Shown here: positions 48,036 through 60,400 of the stretch, piece by piece
Position numbering within the stretch: position 1 is the first letter of the stretch
Layout: each line of letters opens with the position of its first letter
Source: Ptiloglossa arizonensis
Taxonomy: Eukaryota > Arthropoda > Insecta > Hymenoptera > Colletidae
Length of the DNA: 64,000 bases
Direction: 5' to 3'
Assembly: GCF_051014685.1 (NCBI RefSeq)
Contig: NW_027478442.1
Span: forward strand, 1,178,001-1,242,000
The notes under the pieces: model-generated
The model's database searches: none
The model's input: only the letters and a program-made list of their open reading frames with translations
Told to the model about the DNA's origin: nothing
Program-made: the position numbers and the translations under genes

Positions 48036-49320
48036 TGTGTACTTTTCCCCTAGGCCATTCCAGTTATTGGTTTCGAGTATCAGAATTGCGAAAATTTTGA
48101 TGGTTTCTCAACCATTCCTTAACTTCACACTCCCATGTCTCGCGAACGGAATGACGAACTCGAGAAATTCCTGTTGCATCTGAAAGTGGAAACTCGCCCG
48201 ATTACAAAGGTATGTGCATCTTTCCCCTAGGCCTTTGTAGTTATTGGTTTCTAGTATCAGACTTGTGAAAATTTTGAAGGTTTCTCAAGCATTCCTTAAC
48301 TTCAAACTCCCATATCTCGCGAACGGATTGACGAACTCGAGAAATTACTGTCGCATCTGAAAGCAGAAACTCGCCCGGGTTCAACGGTATGTGCATTTTT
48401 GCCCTAGGCCACAGTAGTTATTGGTTTCGAGTATCAGACTTGCGAAAGTTTTGATGGTTTCTCAAGCATTCCATAACTTCAAACTCCCATATCTCGCGAA
48501 CGGATAGACGAACTCGAGAAATTCCTGTTGCACCTGAAATCAGAATCTCGCCCGATTACAACGGTATGTGTATTTTTCCCCTAGGCCATTGTAGTTATTG
48601 GTTTCGAGTATCAGGCTTGCGAAAATTTTGTTGGTTTCTCAACCATTCCTTAACTTCAAACTACCATATCTCGCGAACGGATTGCCGAACTCGAGAATTT
48701 CCTATTGCATCTGAAAGCAGAAACTCGCCCGAATACAACGGAGTGTGTATTTTTCCCCTAGGCCATTGTAGTTATTGGTTTCGAGTATCAGACTTGCGAT
48801 AATTTTGATGGTTTCTCAAGCATTCCTTAACTTCAAACTCCCATATCTCGCGAACGGATTGACGAACTCGAGAAATTCCTGTTGCATCTGACAGCAGAAA
48901 CTCGCCCGATTACAACGGTGTGTGTATTTTTCCCCTAGGCCATTCTAGTTATTGGTTTCGAGTATCTGACTTGCGAAAATTTTGATGGTTTCTCAAGCAC
49001 TCCATAACTTCAAACTCCCATATCTCGCGAACGGATTGACGAACTCGAGAAATTCCTGTTGCATCTGAAAGCAGAAACTCGCCCGATTACAACGGTATGT
49101 GTATTTTTCACCCAGGCCATTGTAGTTATTGGTTTCTAGCATCAGAATTGCGAAAATTTTGATGGTTTCTCAACCATTCCTTAACTTCAAACTCCCATAT
49201 CTCGCGAACGGAATGACGAACTCGAGAAATTCCTGTTGCATCTGACAGCAGAAACTCGCCCGATTACAACGGTGTGTGTATTTTTCCCCTAGGCCATTGT
49301 AGTTATTGGTTTCGAGTATC
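48036..49320 (+). repeat. Distal copy of domain B 8-mer
   Basis: Matches about 11,268-12,551 at offset 36,769 bp, including TGCATCTTTCCCC, TTACTGTCGCATC, GCCCGGGTTCAACGG, TTGCACCTGAAATCAG, TTTTGTTGG, GGATTGCCGAACTCG and TTTTTCACCCAGG. Private changes include GACTTGTGAAAATTTTGAAGG and GGATAGACG. Confidence 0.88.
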
Positions 49321-49385
49321 AGACTTGCGAAAATTTTGATGGTGTCTCAACCATTCCTTAACTTCAAACTACCATATCTCGCGAA
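48501..49385 (+). repeat. 5-mer higher-order repeat, copy 1 (885 bp)
   Basis: Starts at CGGATAGACGAACTCGAG and is followed immediately by a second copy at +885 bp (5 x 177). It contains the TTGCACCTGAAATCAG, TTTTGTTGG, GATTGCCG, GAATACAACGGAG and TTTTTCACCCAGG markers of domain B, then closes with GATGGTGTCTCAACC of domain C. I see no difference from copy 2 inside the unit. Confidence 0.9.
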
Positions 49386-50270
49386 CGGATAGACGAACTC
49401 GAGAAATTCCTGTTGCACCTGAAATCAGAATCTCGCCCGATTACAACGGTATGTGTATTTTTCCCCTAGGCCATTGTAGTTATTGGTTTCGAGTATCAGG
49501 CTTGCGAAAATTTTGTTGGTTTCTCAACCATTCCTTAACTTCAAACTACCATATCTCGCGAACGGATTGCCGAACTCGAGAATTTCCTATTGCATCTGAA
49601 AGCAGAAACTCGCCCGAATACAACGGAGTGTGTATTTTTCCCCTAGGCCATTGTAGTTATTGGTTTCGAGTATCAGACTTGCGATAATTTTGATGGTTTC
49701 TCAAGCATTCCTTAACTTCAAACTCCCATATCTCGCGAACGGATTGACGAACTCGAGAAATTCCTGTTGCATCTGACAGCAGAAACTCGCCCGATTACAA
49801 CGGTGTGTGTATTTTTCCCCTAGGCCATTCTAGTTATTGGTTTCGAGTATCTGACTTGCGAAAATTTTGATGGTTTCTCAAGCACTCCATAACTTCAAAC
49901 TCCCATATCTCGCGAACGGATTGACGAACTCGAGAAATTCCTGTTGCATCTGAAAGCAGAAACTCGCCCGATTACAACGGTATGTGTATTTTTCACCCAG
50001 GCCATTGTAGTTATTGGTTTCTAGCATCAGAATTGCGAAAATTTTGATGGTTTCTCAACCATTCCTTAACTTCAAACTCCCATATCTCGCGAACGGAATG
50101 ACGAACTCGAGAAATTCCTGTTGCATCTGACAGCAGAAACTCGCCCGATTACAACGGTGTGTGTATTTTTCCCCTAGGCCATTGTAGTTATTGGTTTCGA
50201 GTATCAGACTTGCGAAAATTTTGATGGTGTCTCAACCATTCCTTAACTTCAAACTACCATATCTCGCGAA
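49386..50270 (+). repeat. 5-mer higher-order repeat, copy 2 (885 bp)
   Basis: Repeats 48,501-49,385. At 50,271 the sequence reads CGGATTGACG and continues into the distal copy of domain C. The domain C offset changes by exactly 885 bp (36,415 to 37,300) across this pair, which shows the tandem gain happened after the domain B-C segment was copied here. Confidence 0.9.
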
Positions 50271-52072
50271 CGGATTGACGAACTCGAGAATTTCCTATTG
50301 CATCTGAAAGCAGAAACACGCCCGATTAGAACGGTACGTGTATTTTTGACCTGGGCCATTCCAGGTATTGGTTTCGAGTATCAGACCAGCGAAAATTTTG
50401 AAGGTTCCTCAACCATTCCTTAACTTCAAACTCCCATATGTCGCGAACGGTTTGACGAACTCGAGAATTTCCCGTTGCATCTGAAAGCAGAAACTCGCCC
50501 GATGACAACGGTATGTGTATTTTCCCCTAGGCCATTGTAGTTATTGGTTTCTAGCGTCAGAATTGAAGAAAATTTTGATGGTTTCTCAACCATTCCTTAA
50601 CTTCAAACTCCCATATCTCGCGAACGGAATGACGAACTCGAGAAATTCCTGTTGCATCTGAAAGTGGAAACTCGCCCGATTACAAAGGTATGTGTATTTT
50701 TCCCCTAGGCCGTTGTAGTTATTGGTTTCGAGTATCAGACTTCCGAAAATCTTGATGGTTTCTCAACCATTTCTTAACTTCAAACTGCCATATCTCGCGA
50801 ACGGATTGACGAACTCGAGAATTTCCTGTTTCATCTGAAAGCAGAAACTCGCCCGATTACAACGGTATGTGTATTTTCCCCCTAGGCCATAGTTGTTATT
50901 TGATTCGAGTATCAGACTTGCGAAAATTGTGATGGTTTCTCAACCATTCCTTAACTTCAAACTCCCATATCTCGCGAACGGATTGACGAACTCGAGAAAT
51001 TCCTATTGCATCTGAAAGCAGAAACTCGACCGATTACAACGGTATGTGTATTTTCCCCTAGGCCATTGTAGTTATTGGTTTCTAGCATCAGAATTGCGAA
51101 AATTTTGATGGTTTCTCAACCATTCCTTAATTTCGAACTCCCATATCTCGCGAACGGGATGACGAACTCGAGAATTTCCTGTTGCATCTGAAACTAGAAA
51201 CACGCCCGATCACAAAGGTATGTGTATTTTTCCCCTAGGCCTTTGTAGTTATTGGTTTCTAGCATCAGAATTGCGAAAATTTTGATGGTTTCTCAAGCAT
51301 TCCTTAACTTCAAACTCCCATATCTCGCGAACGGGATGACGAACTCGAGAATTTCCTGTTGCATCTGAAACTGGAAACACGCCCGATCACAAAGGTATGT
51401 GAATTGTTCCCCTAGGCCTTTGTAGTTATTGGTTTCTAGAATCAGAATTGCGAAAATTTTGATGGTTTCTCAAGCATTCCTTAACTTCAAACTCCCATAT
51501 CTCGCGAACGGATTGACTAACTCGAGAATTTCCCGTTGCATCTGAAAGCAGAAACTCGCCCGATTACAACGGTATGTGTATTTTCACCTAGGCCATTGTA
51601 GTTATTGGTTTCTAGCGTCAGAATTGCGAAAATTTTGATGGTTTCTCAACCATTCCTTAACTTCAAACTCCCATATCTCGCGAACGGAATGACGAACTCG
51701 AGAATTTCCTCTTGCACCTGAAAGCAGAAACTCGCCCGATTACAACGGTATGTGTAATTTTCCCCTAGGCCATTGTAGTTATTGGTTTCGAGTATCAGGC
51801 TTGCGATAATTTTGATGATTTCTCAAGCATTCCTTAACTTCAAACTCCCATATCTCGCGAACGGATTGATGAACTCGGGATATTCCTGTTGCATCTGACA
51901 GCAGAAACTCGCCCGATTACAACGGTGTGTGTATTTTTCCCCTAGGCCATTGTAGTTATTGGTTTCGAGTATCAGACTTGCGAAAATTTTGATGGTTTCT
52001 CAAGCACTCCATAACTTCAAACTCCCATATCTCGCGAACGGATTGACGAACTCGAGAAATTCCTGTTGCATC
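50204..52072 (+). repeat. Distal copy of domain C (of 12,904-14,774)
   Basis: Matches at offset 37,300 falling to 37,298 bp, with the same rare markers (GATTAGAACGG, TTTTTGACCTGGGCC, CATATGTCGCG, GACTTCCGAAAATC, TATGTGAATTGTTCCCC, GATTGACTAACTCG, TCCTCTTGCACC, GATGAACTCGGG). This copy has normal homopolymer lengths where the first copy has one-base changes. It has its own oddity, AATTGAAGAAAATTTTG near 50,562. It overlaps the last bases of the 885-bp repeat. Confidence 0.88.
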
Positions 52073-52205
52073 TGAAAGCAGAAACTCGCCCGATTACAAA
52101 GGTATGTGTATTTTTCCCCCAGGCCATTGTAGTTATTGGTTTCTAGCATCAGAATTGCGAAAATTTTGATGGTTTCTCAACCATTCCTTAACTTCAAACT
52201 CCCAT

Positions 52206-52913
52206 ATCACGCGAACGGAATGACGAACTCGAGAAATTCCTGTTGCATCTGAAAGTGGAAACTCGCCCGATTACAAGGGTATGTGCATTTTTCCCCTATG
52301 GCTTTGTAGTTATTGGTTTCGAGTATCAGACTTGCGAAAATTTTGATGGTTTCTCAACCACTCCTTAACTTCAAACTCCCATATCTCGCGAACGGATTGA
52401 CGAACTCGAGAAATTCCTGTTGCATCTGACATCAGAAACTCGCCGGATTACAACCGTATGTGTATTTTTCCCCTAGGCCATTGTAGTTATTGGTTTCGAG
52501 TATCAGACTTGCGATAATTTTGATGGTTTCTCAAGCATTCCTTAACTTCAAACTCCCATATCTCGCGAACGGATTGACGAACTCGAGAAATTCCTGTTGC
52601 ATCTGACAGCAGAAACTCGCCCGATTACAACGGTGTGTGTATTTTTCCCCTAGGCCATTGTAGTTATTGGTTTCGAGTATCAGACTTGTGAAAATTTTGA
52701 TGGTTTCACAAGCACTCCATAACTTCAAACTCCCATATCTCGCGAACGGATTGACGAACTCGAGAAATTCCTGTTGCATCTGAAAGCAGAAACTCGCCCG
52801 ATTACAACGGTATGTGTATTTTTCCCCCAGGCCATTGTAGTTATTGGTTTCTAGCATCAGAATTGCGAAAATTTTGATGGTTTCTCAACCATTCCTTAAC
52901 TTCAAACTCCCAT
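52206..52913 (+). repeat. 4-mer higher-order repeat, copy 1 (708 bp)
   Basis: ATCACGCGAACGG occurs at 52,206, 52,914 and 53,622, spacing exactly 708 bp (4 x 177). The unit contains CTATGGCTTTGTAG, CGCCGGATTACAACCG, GCGATAATTTTG, GACTTGTGAAAA and CCCCCAGG, a subset of the 12-mer of domain G. This copy reads GACATCAG where the next reads GACAGCAG. Confidence 0.9.
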
Positions 52914-53621
52914 ATCACGCGAACGGAATGACGAACTCGAGAAATTCCTGTTGCATCTGAAAGTGGAAACTCGCCCGATTAGAAGGGTATGTGCATTTTT
53001 CCCCTATGGCTTTGTAGTTATTGGTTTCGAGTATCAGACTTGCGAAAATTTTGATGGTTTCTCAACCACTCCTTAACTTCAAACTCCCATATCTCGCGAA
53101 CGGATTGACGAACTCGAGAAATTCCTGTTGCATCTGACAGCAGAAACTCGCCGGATTACAACCGTATGTGTATTTTTCCCCTAGGCCATTGTAGTTATTG
53201 GTTTCGAGTATCAGACTTGCGATAATTTTGATGGTTTCTCAAGCATTCCTTAACTTCAAACTCCCATATCTCGCGAACGGATTGACGAACTCGAGAAATT
53301 CCTGTTGCATCTGACAGCAGAAACTCGCCCGATTACAACGGTGTGTGTATTTTTCCCCTAGGCCATTGTAGTTATTGGTTTCGAGTATCAGACTTGTGAA
53401 AATTTTGATGGTTTCACAAGCACTCCATAACTTCAAACTCCCATATCTCGCGAACGGATTGACGAACTCGAGAAATTCCTGTTGCATCTGAAAGCAGAAA
53501 CTCGCCCGATTACAACGGTATGTGTATTTTTCCCCCAGGCCATTGTAGTTATTGGTTTCTAGCATCAGAATTGCGAAAATTTTGATGGTTTCTCAACCAT
53601 TCCTTAACTTCAAACTCCCAT
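52914..53621 (+). repeat. 4-mer higher-order repeat, copy 2 (708 bp)
   Basis: Second copy of the 708-bp unit, with GATTAGAAGGG in place of GATTACAAGGG. After 53,622 the sequence continues as in the 12-mer (GAATACAAGGG, CTATGGCTTAGCAG) at offset 28,811 bp from domain G. Confidence 0.9.
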
Positions 53622-55920
53622 ATCACGCGAACGGAATGACGAACTCGAGAAATTCCTGTTGCATCTGAAAGTGGAAACTCGCCCGAATACAAGGGTATGT
53701 GCATTTTTCCCCTATGGCTTAGCAGTTATTGGTTTCGAGTATCAGACTTGCGAAAATTTTGATGGTTTCTCAACCACTCCTTAACTTCAAACTACCATAT
53801 CTCGCGAACGGATTGACGAACTCGAGAAATTCCTGTTGCATCTGAAAGTAGAAACTCGCACGATTACAATGGTGTGTGTACTTTTCCCCTAGGCCATTCC
53901 AGTTATTGGCTTCGAGTATCAGAATTGCGAAAATTTTGATGGTTTCTCAACCATTCCTTAACTTCAAACTCCCATGTCTCGCGAACGGATTGACGAACTC
54001 GAGAAATTCCTGTTGCATCTGAAAGCAGAAACTCGCCCGATTACAACGGTATGTGTATTTTTCCCCTGGGCCATTGCAGTTATTGGTTTCTAGCATCAGA
54101 ATTGTGAAAATTTTGATGGTTTCTCAAACACTCCTTAACTTCAAACTCCCATATCTCGCGAACGGATTGACGAACTCGAGAATTTCCTATTGCATCTGAA
54201 AGCAGAAACTCGCCCCATTACATCGGTACGTGTATTTTTCCTCAAGGCCTATGTAGTTATTGGTTTCGAGTATCAGACTTGCGAAAATTTTGATGGCTTC
54301 TCAACCATTCCTTAAATTCAAACTCCCACATCTCGCGAACGGGTTGACGAACTCGAGAATTTCCTATTGCATCTGAAAGCAGAAACTCGCCCGATTGCAA
54401 CGGTATTTGTATATTTCCCCTAGGCCATGGTTGTTATTTGATTCGAGTATCAGACTTGCGAAAATTGTGATGGTTTCTCAACCATTCCTTAACTTCAAAC
54501 TCCCATATCTCGCGAACGGATTGACGAACTCGAGAAATTCCTGTTGCATCTGAAAGCAGAAACTCGCCCGATTACAACGGTATGTGTATTTTCCCCTAGG
54601 CCATTGTAGTTATTGGTTTCTAGTATCAGAATTGCGAAAATTTTGATGGTTTCTCAACCATTCCTTAACTTCGAACTCCCATATCTCGCGAACGGGATGA
54701 CGAACTCGAGAAATTCCTGTTGCGTCTGAAACTGGAAACTCGCCCGATTACAAAGGTATGTGTATTTTCCCTCAGGCCATTGTAGTTATTGGTTTCTAGC
54801 GTCAGAATTAGGAAAATTTTGATGGTTTCTCAACCATTCCTTAACTTCAAACTCCCATATCTCTCGAACGGAATGACGAACTCGAGAAATTCCTGTTGCA
54901 TCTGAAACTGGAAACTCGCCCGATTACAAAGGTATGTGTATATTTCCCCTAGGCCATAGTTGTTATTTGATTCGAGTATCAGACTTGCGAAAATTGTGAT
55001 GGTTTCTCAACCATTCCTTAACTTCAAACTCCCATATCTCGCGAACGGATTGACGAACTCGAGAATTTCCTATTGCATCTGAAAGCAGAAACTCGCCCCA
55101 TTACAACGGTACGTGTATTTTTCCTCAAGGCCTATGTAGTTATTGGTTTCGAGTATCAGATTTGCGAAAATTTTGATGGCTTCTCAACCATTCCTTAAAT
55201 TCAAACTCCCACATCTCGCGAACGGGTTGACGAACTCGAGAATTTCCTATTGCATCTGAAAGCAGAAACTCGCCCGATTACAACGGTATGTGTATATTTC
55301 CCCTAGGCCATAGTTGTTATTTGATTCGAGTATCAGACTTGCGAAAATTGTGATGGTTTCTCAACCATTCCTTAACTTCAAACTCCCATATCTCGCGAAC
55401 GGATTGACGAACTCGAGAAATTCCTGTTGCATCTGAAAGCAGAAACTCGCCCGATTACAACGGTATGTGTATTTTCCCTCAGGCCATTGTAGTTATTGGT
55501 TTCTAGCGTCAGAATTAGGAAAATTTTGATGGTTTCTCAACCATTCCTTAACTTCAAACTCCCATATCTCTCGAACGGAATGACGAACTCGAGAAATTCC
55601 TGTTGCATCTGAAACTGGAAACTCGCCCGATTACAAAGGTATGTGTATTTTTCCTCTAGGCCATTATAGTTATTGGTTTCGAGTATCAGACATGCGAAAA
55701 TCTTGATGGTTTCTCAACCATTCCTTACCTTCAAACTACCATATCTCGCGAACGGATTGACGAACTCGAGAAATTCCTGTTGCATCTGAAAGCAGAAACT
55801 CGCACGATTACAATGGTGTGTGTACTTTTCCCCTAGGCCATTCCAGTTATTGGTTTCGAGTATCAGAATTGCGAAAATTTTGATGGTTTCTCAACCATTC
55901 CTTAACCTCAAACTCCCATG
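53622..55920 (+). repeat. Rearranged pieces of domains G and H
   Basis: 53,622 to about 54,165 follows 24,811-25,354. A two-monomer deletion then joins it to the CGCCCCATTAC unit, and 54,224 onward follows 25,767 (offset 28,457). At about 54,940 it steps back to TATATTTCCCC with TAGTTGTTATTTGA, and at about 55,480 to CCCTCAGG with AATTAGG (55,513). It then continues through CCATTATAG, GACATGCGAAAATC and CTTACCTTC, as at 26,500. It joins a domain C copy at about 55,922. No gene is present. Confidence 0.8.
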
Positions 55921-55934
55921 TCTCGCGAACGGGA

Positions 55935-57215
55935 TGACGAACTCGAGAATTTCCTGTTGCATCTGAAACTGGAAACACGCCCGATCACAAAGGTATGTGA
56001 ATTTTTCCCCTAGGCCTTTGTAGTTATTGGTTTCTAGAATCAGAATTGCGAAAATTTTGATGGTTTCTCAAGCATTCCTTAACTTCAAACTCCCATATCT
56101 CGCGAACGGATTGACTAACTCGAGAATTTCCCGTTGCATCTGAAAGAAGAAACTCGCCCGATTACAACGGTATGTGTATTTTCACCTAGGCCATTGTAGT
56201 TATTGGTTTCTAGCGTCAGAATTGCGAAAATTTTGATGGTTTCTCAACCATTCCTTAACTTCAAACTCCCATATCTCGCGAACGGAATGACGAACTCGAG
56301 AATTTCCTCTTGCACCTGAAAGCAGAAACTCGCCCGATTACAACGGTATGTGTATTTTTCCCCTAGGCCATTGTAGTTATTGGTTTCGAGTATCAGGCTT
56401 GCGATAATTTTGATGGTTTCTCAAGCATTCCTTAACTTCAAACTCCCATATCTCGCGAACGGATTGATGAACTCGGGAAATTCCTGTTGCATCTGACAGC
56501 AGAAACTCGCCCGATTACAACGGTGTGTGTATTTTTCCCCTAGGCCATTGTAGTTATTGGTTTCGAGTATCAGACTTGCGAAAATTTTGATGGTTTCTCA
56601 AGCACTCCATAACTTCAAACTCCCATATCTCGCGAACGGATTGACGAACTCGAGAAATTCCTGTTGCATCTGAAAGCAGAAACTCGCCCGATTACAAAGG
56701 TATGTGTATTTTTCCCCCAGGCCATTGTAGTTATTGGTTTCTAGCATCAGAATTGCGAAAATTTTGATGGTTTCTCAACCATTCCTTAACTTCAAACTCC
56801 CATATCACGCGAACGGAATGACGAACTCGAGAAATTCCTGTTGCATCTGAAAGTGGAAACTCGCCCGATTACAAGGGTATGTGCATTTTTCCCCTATGGC
56901 TTTGTAGTTATTGGTTTCGAGTATCAGACTTGCGAAAATTTTGATGGTTTCTCAACCACTCCTTAACTTCAAACTCCCATATCTCGCGAACGGAATGACG
57001 AACTCGAGAAATTCCTGTTGCATCTGAAAGTGGAAACTCGCCCGATTACAAGGGTATGTGCATTTTTCCCCTATGGCTTTGTAGTTATTGGTTTCGAGTA
57101 TCAGACTTGCGAAAATTTTGATGGTTTCTCAACCACTCCTTAACTTCAAACTCCCATATCTCGCGAACGGATTGACGAACTCGAGAAATTCCTGTTGCAT
57201 CTGACAGCAGAAACT
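55935..57215 (+). repeat. Third copy of a domain C segment
   Basis: Follows 51,338 onward at offset 4,598 bp (26 monomers, -4), with TATGTGAATTTTTCCCC in place of TATGTGAATTGTTCCCC, GATTGACTAACTCG, TCCTCTTGCACC and GATGAACTCGGG. The part to about 56,990 is shared with 51-52 kb. After that the CTATGGCTTTGTAG monomer is doubled (GGAATGACG units at about 56,815 and 56,992). The whole stretch recurs at 62,473-63,753, offset 6,538 bp. Confidence 0.82.
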
Positions 57216-57477
57216 CGCCCGATTACAAGGGTATGTGCATTTTTCCCCTATGGCTTTGTAGTTATTGGTTTCGAGTATCAGACTTGCGAAAATTTTGATG
57301 GCTTCTCAACCATTCCTTAAATTCAAACTCCCACATCTCGCGAACGGGTTGACGAACTCGAGAATTTCCTATTGCATCTGAAAGCAGAAACTCGCCCGAT
57401 TACAACGGTATGTGTATATTTCCCCTAGGCCATAGTTGTTATTTGATTCGAGTATCAGACTTGCGAAAATTGTGATG

Positions 57478-60400
57478 GTTTCTCAACCATTCCTTAACTT
57501 CAAACTCCCATATCACGCGAACGGAATGACGAACTCGAGAAATTCCTGTTGCATCTGAAAGTGGAAACTCGCCCGAATACAAGGGTATGTGCATTTTTCC
57601 CCTATGGCTTAGCAGTTATTGGTTTCGAGTATCAGACTTGCGAAAATTTGATGGTTTCTCAACCACTCCTTAACTTCAAACTACCATATCTCGCGAACGG
57701 ATTGACGAACTCGAGAAATTCCTGTTGCATCTGAAAGTAGAAACTCGCACGATTACAATGGTGTGTGTACTTTTCCCCTAGGCCATTCCAGTTATTGGCT
57801 TCGAGTATCAGAATTGCGAAAATTTTGATGGTTTCTCAACCATTCCTTAACTTCAAACTCCCATGTCTCGCGAACGGATTGACGAACTCGAGAAATTCCT
57901 GTTGCATCTGAAAGCAGAACTCGCCGATTACAACGGTATGTGTATTTTTCCCCTGGGCCATTGCAGTTATTGGTTTCTAGCATCAGAATTGTGAAAATTT
58001 TGATGGTTTCTCAAACACTCCTTAACTTCAAACTCCCATATCTCGCGAACGGATTGACGAACTCGAGAAATTCCTGTTGCATCTGACAGCAGAAACTCGC
58101 CGGATTACAACGGTATGTGTATTTTTCCCCTAGGCCATTGTAGTTATTGGTTTCGAGTATCAGACTTGCGAAAATTTTGATGGTGTCACAACCATTCCTT
58201 AACTTCAAACTACCATATCTCGCGAACGGAATGACGAACTCGAGAAATTCCTGTTGCATCTGAAAGCAGAAACTCGCCCGATTACAACGGTATGTGTATA
58301 TTTCCCCTAGGCCATAGTTGTTATTTGATTCGAGTATCAGACTTGCGAAAATTGTGATGGTTTCTCAACCATTCCTTAACTTCAAACTCCCATATCTCGC
58401 GAACGGATTGACGAACTCGAGAATTTCCTATTGCATCTGAAAGCAGAAACTCGCCCCATTACAACGGTACGTGTATTTTTCCTCAAGGCCTATGTAGTTA
58501 TTGGTTTCGAGTATCAGACTTGCGAAAATTTTGATGGCTTCTCAACCATTCCTTAAATTCAAACTCCCACATCTCGCGAACGGGTTGACGAACTCGAGAA
58601 TTTCCTATTGCATCTGAAAGTGGAAACTCGCCCGAATACAAGGGTATGTGCATTTTTCCCCTATGGCTTAGCAGTTATTGGTTTCGAGTATCAGACTTGC
58701 GAAAATTTTGATGGTTTCTCAACCACTCCTTAACTTCAAACTCCCATATCTCGCGAACGGATTGACGAACTCGAGAAATTCCTGTTGCATCTGACAGCAG
58801 AAACTCGCCGGATTACAACGGTATGTGTATTTTTCCCCTAGGCCATAGTTGTTATTTGATTCGAGTATCAGACTTGCGAAAATTGTGATGGTTTCTCAAC
58901 CATTCCTTAACTTCAAACTCCCATATCTCGCGAACGGATTGACGAACTCGAGAAATTCCTGTTGCATCTGAAAGCAGAAACTCGCCCGATTACAACGGTA
59001 TGTGTATTTTCCCCTAGGCCATTGTAGTTATTGGTTTCTAGTATCAGAATTGCGAAAATTTTGATGGTTTCTCAACCATTCCTTAACTTCGAACTCCCAT
59101 ATCTCGCGAACGGGATGACGAACTCGAGAAATTCCTGTTGCGTCTGAAACTGGAAACTCGCCCGATTACAAAGGTATGTGTATTTTCCCTCAGGCCATTG
59201 TAGTTATTGGTTTCTAGCGTCAGAATTAGGAAAATTTTGAAGGTTTCTCAACCATTCCTTAACTTCAAACTCCCATATCTCTCGAACGGAATGACGAACT
59301 CGAGAAATTCCTGTTGCATCTGAAACTGGAAACTCGCCCGATTACAAAGGTATGTGTATTTTTCCTCTAGGCCATTATAGTTATTGGTTTCGAGTATCAG
59401 ACATGCGAAAATCTTGATGGTTTCTCAACCATTCCTTACCTTCAAACTACCATATCTCGCGAACGGATTGACGAACTCGAGAAATTCCTGTTGCATCTGA
59501 AAGTAGAAACTCGCACGATTACAATGGTGTGTGTACTTTTCCCCTAGGCCATTCCAGTTATTGGTTTCGAGTATCAGAATTGCGAAAATTTTGATGGTTT
59601 CTCAACCATTCCTTAACCTCAAATTCCCATGTCTCGCGAACGGATTGACGAACTCGAGAAATTCCTGTTGCATCTGAAAGCAGAAACTCGCCCGATTACA
59701 ACGGTATGTGTATTTTCCCCTGGGCCATCGTAGTTAGTGGTTTCTAGCATCAGAATTGTGAAAATTTTGATGGTTCTCAACCACTCCTTAACTTCAAACT
59801 CCCATATCTCGCGAACGGATTGACGTACTCGAGAAATTCCTGTTGCATCTGACAGCAGAAACTCGCCGGATTACAACGGTATGTGTATTTTTCCCCTAGG
59901 CCATAGTTGTTATTTGATTCGAGTATCAGACTTGCGAAAATTGTGATGGTTTCTCAACCATTCCTTAACTTCAAACTCCCACATCTCGCGAACGGATTGA
60001 CGAACTCGAGAGTTTCCTATTGCATCTGAAAGCAGAAACTCGCCCGATTACAACGGTACGTGTATTTTTCCCCTAGGCCTTTGTAGTTATTGGTTTCGAG
60101 TATCAGACTTGCGATAATTTTGATGGTTTCTCAAGCATTCCTTAACTTCAAACTCCCATATCTCGCGAACGGATTGACGAACTCGAGAAATTCCTGTTGC
60201 ATCTGACAGCAGAAACTCGCCCGATTACAACGGTATGTGTATTTTTCCCCCAGGCCATTGTAGTTATTGGTTTCGAGTATCAGGCTTGCGAAAATTTTGA
60301 TGGTTTCTCAACCATTCCTTAACTTCAAACTACCATATCTCGCGAACGGATTGACGAACTCGCGAATTTCCTATTGCATCTAAAAGCAGAAACACGCCCG

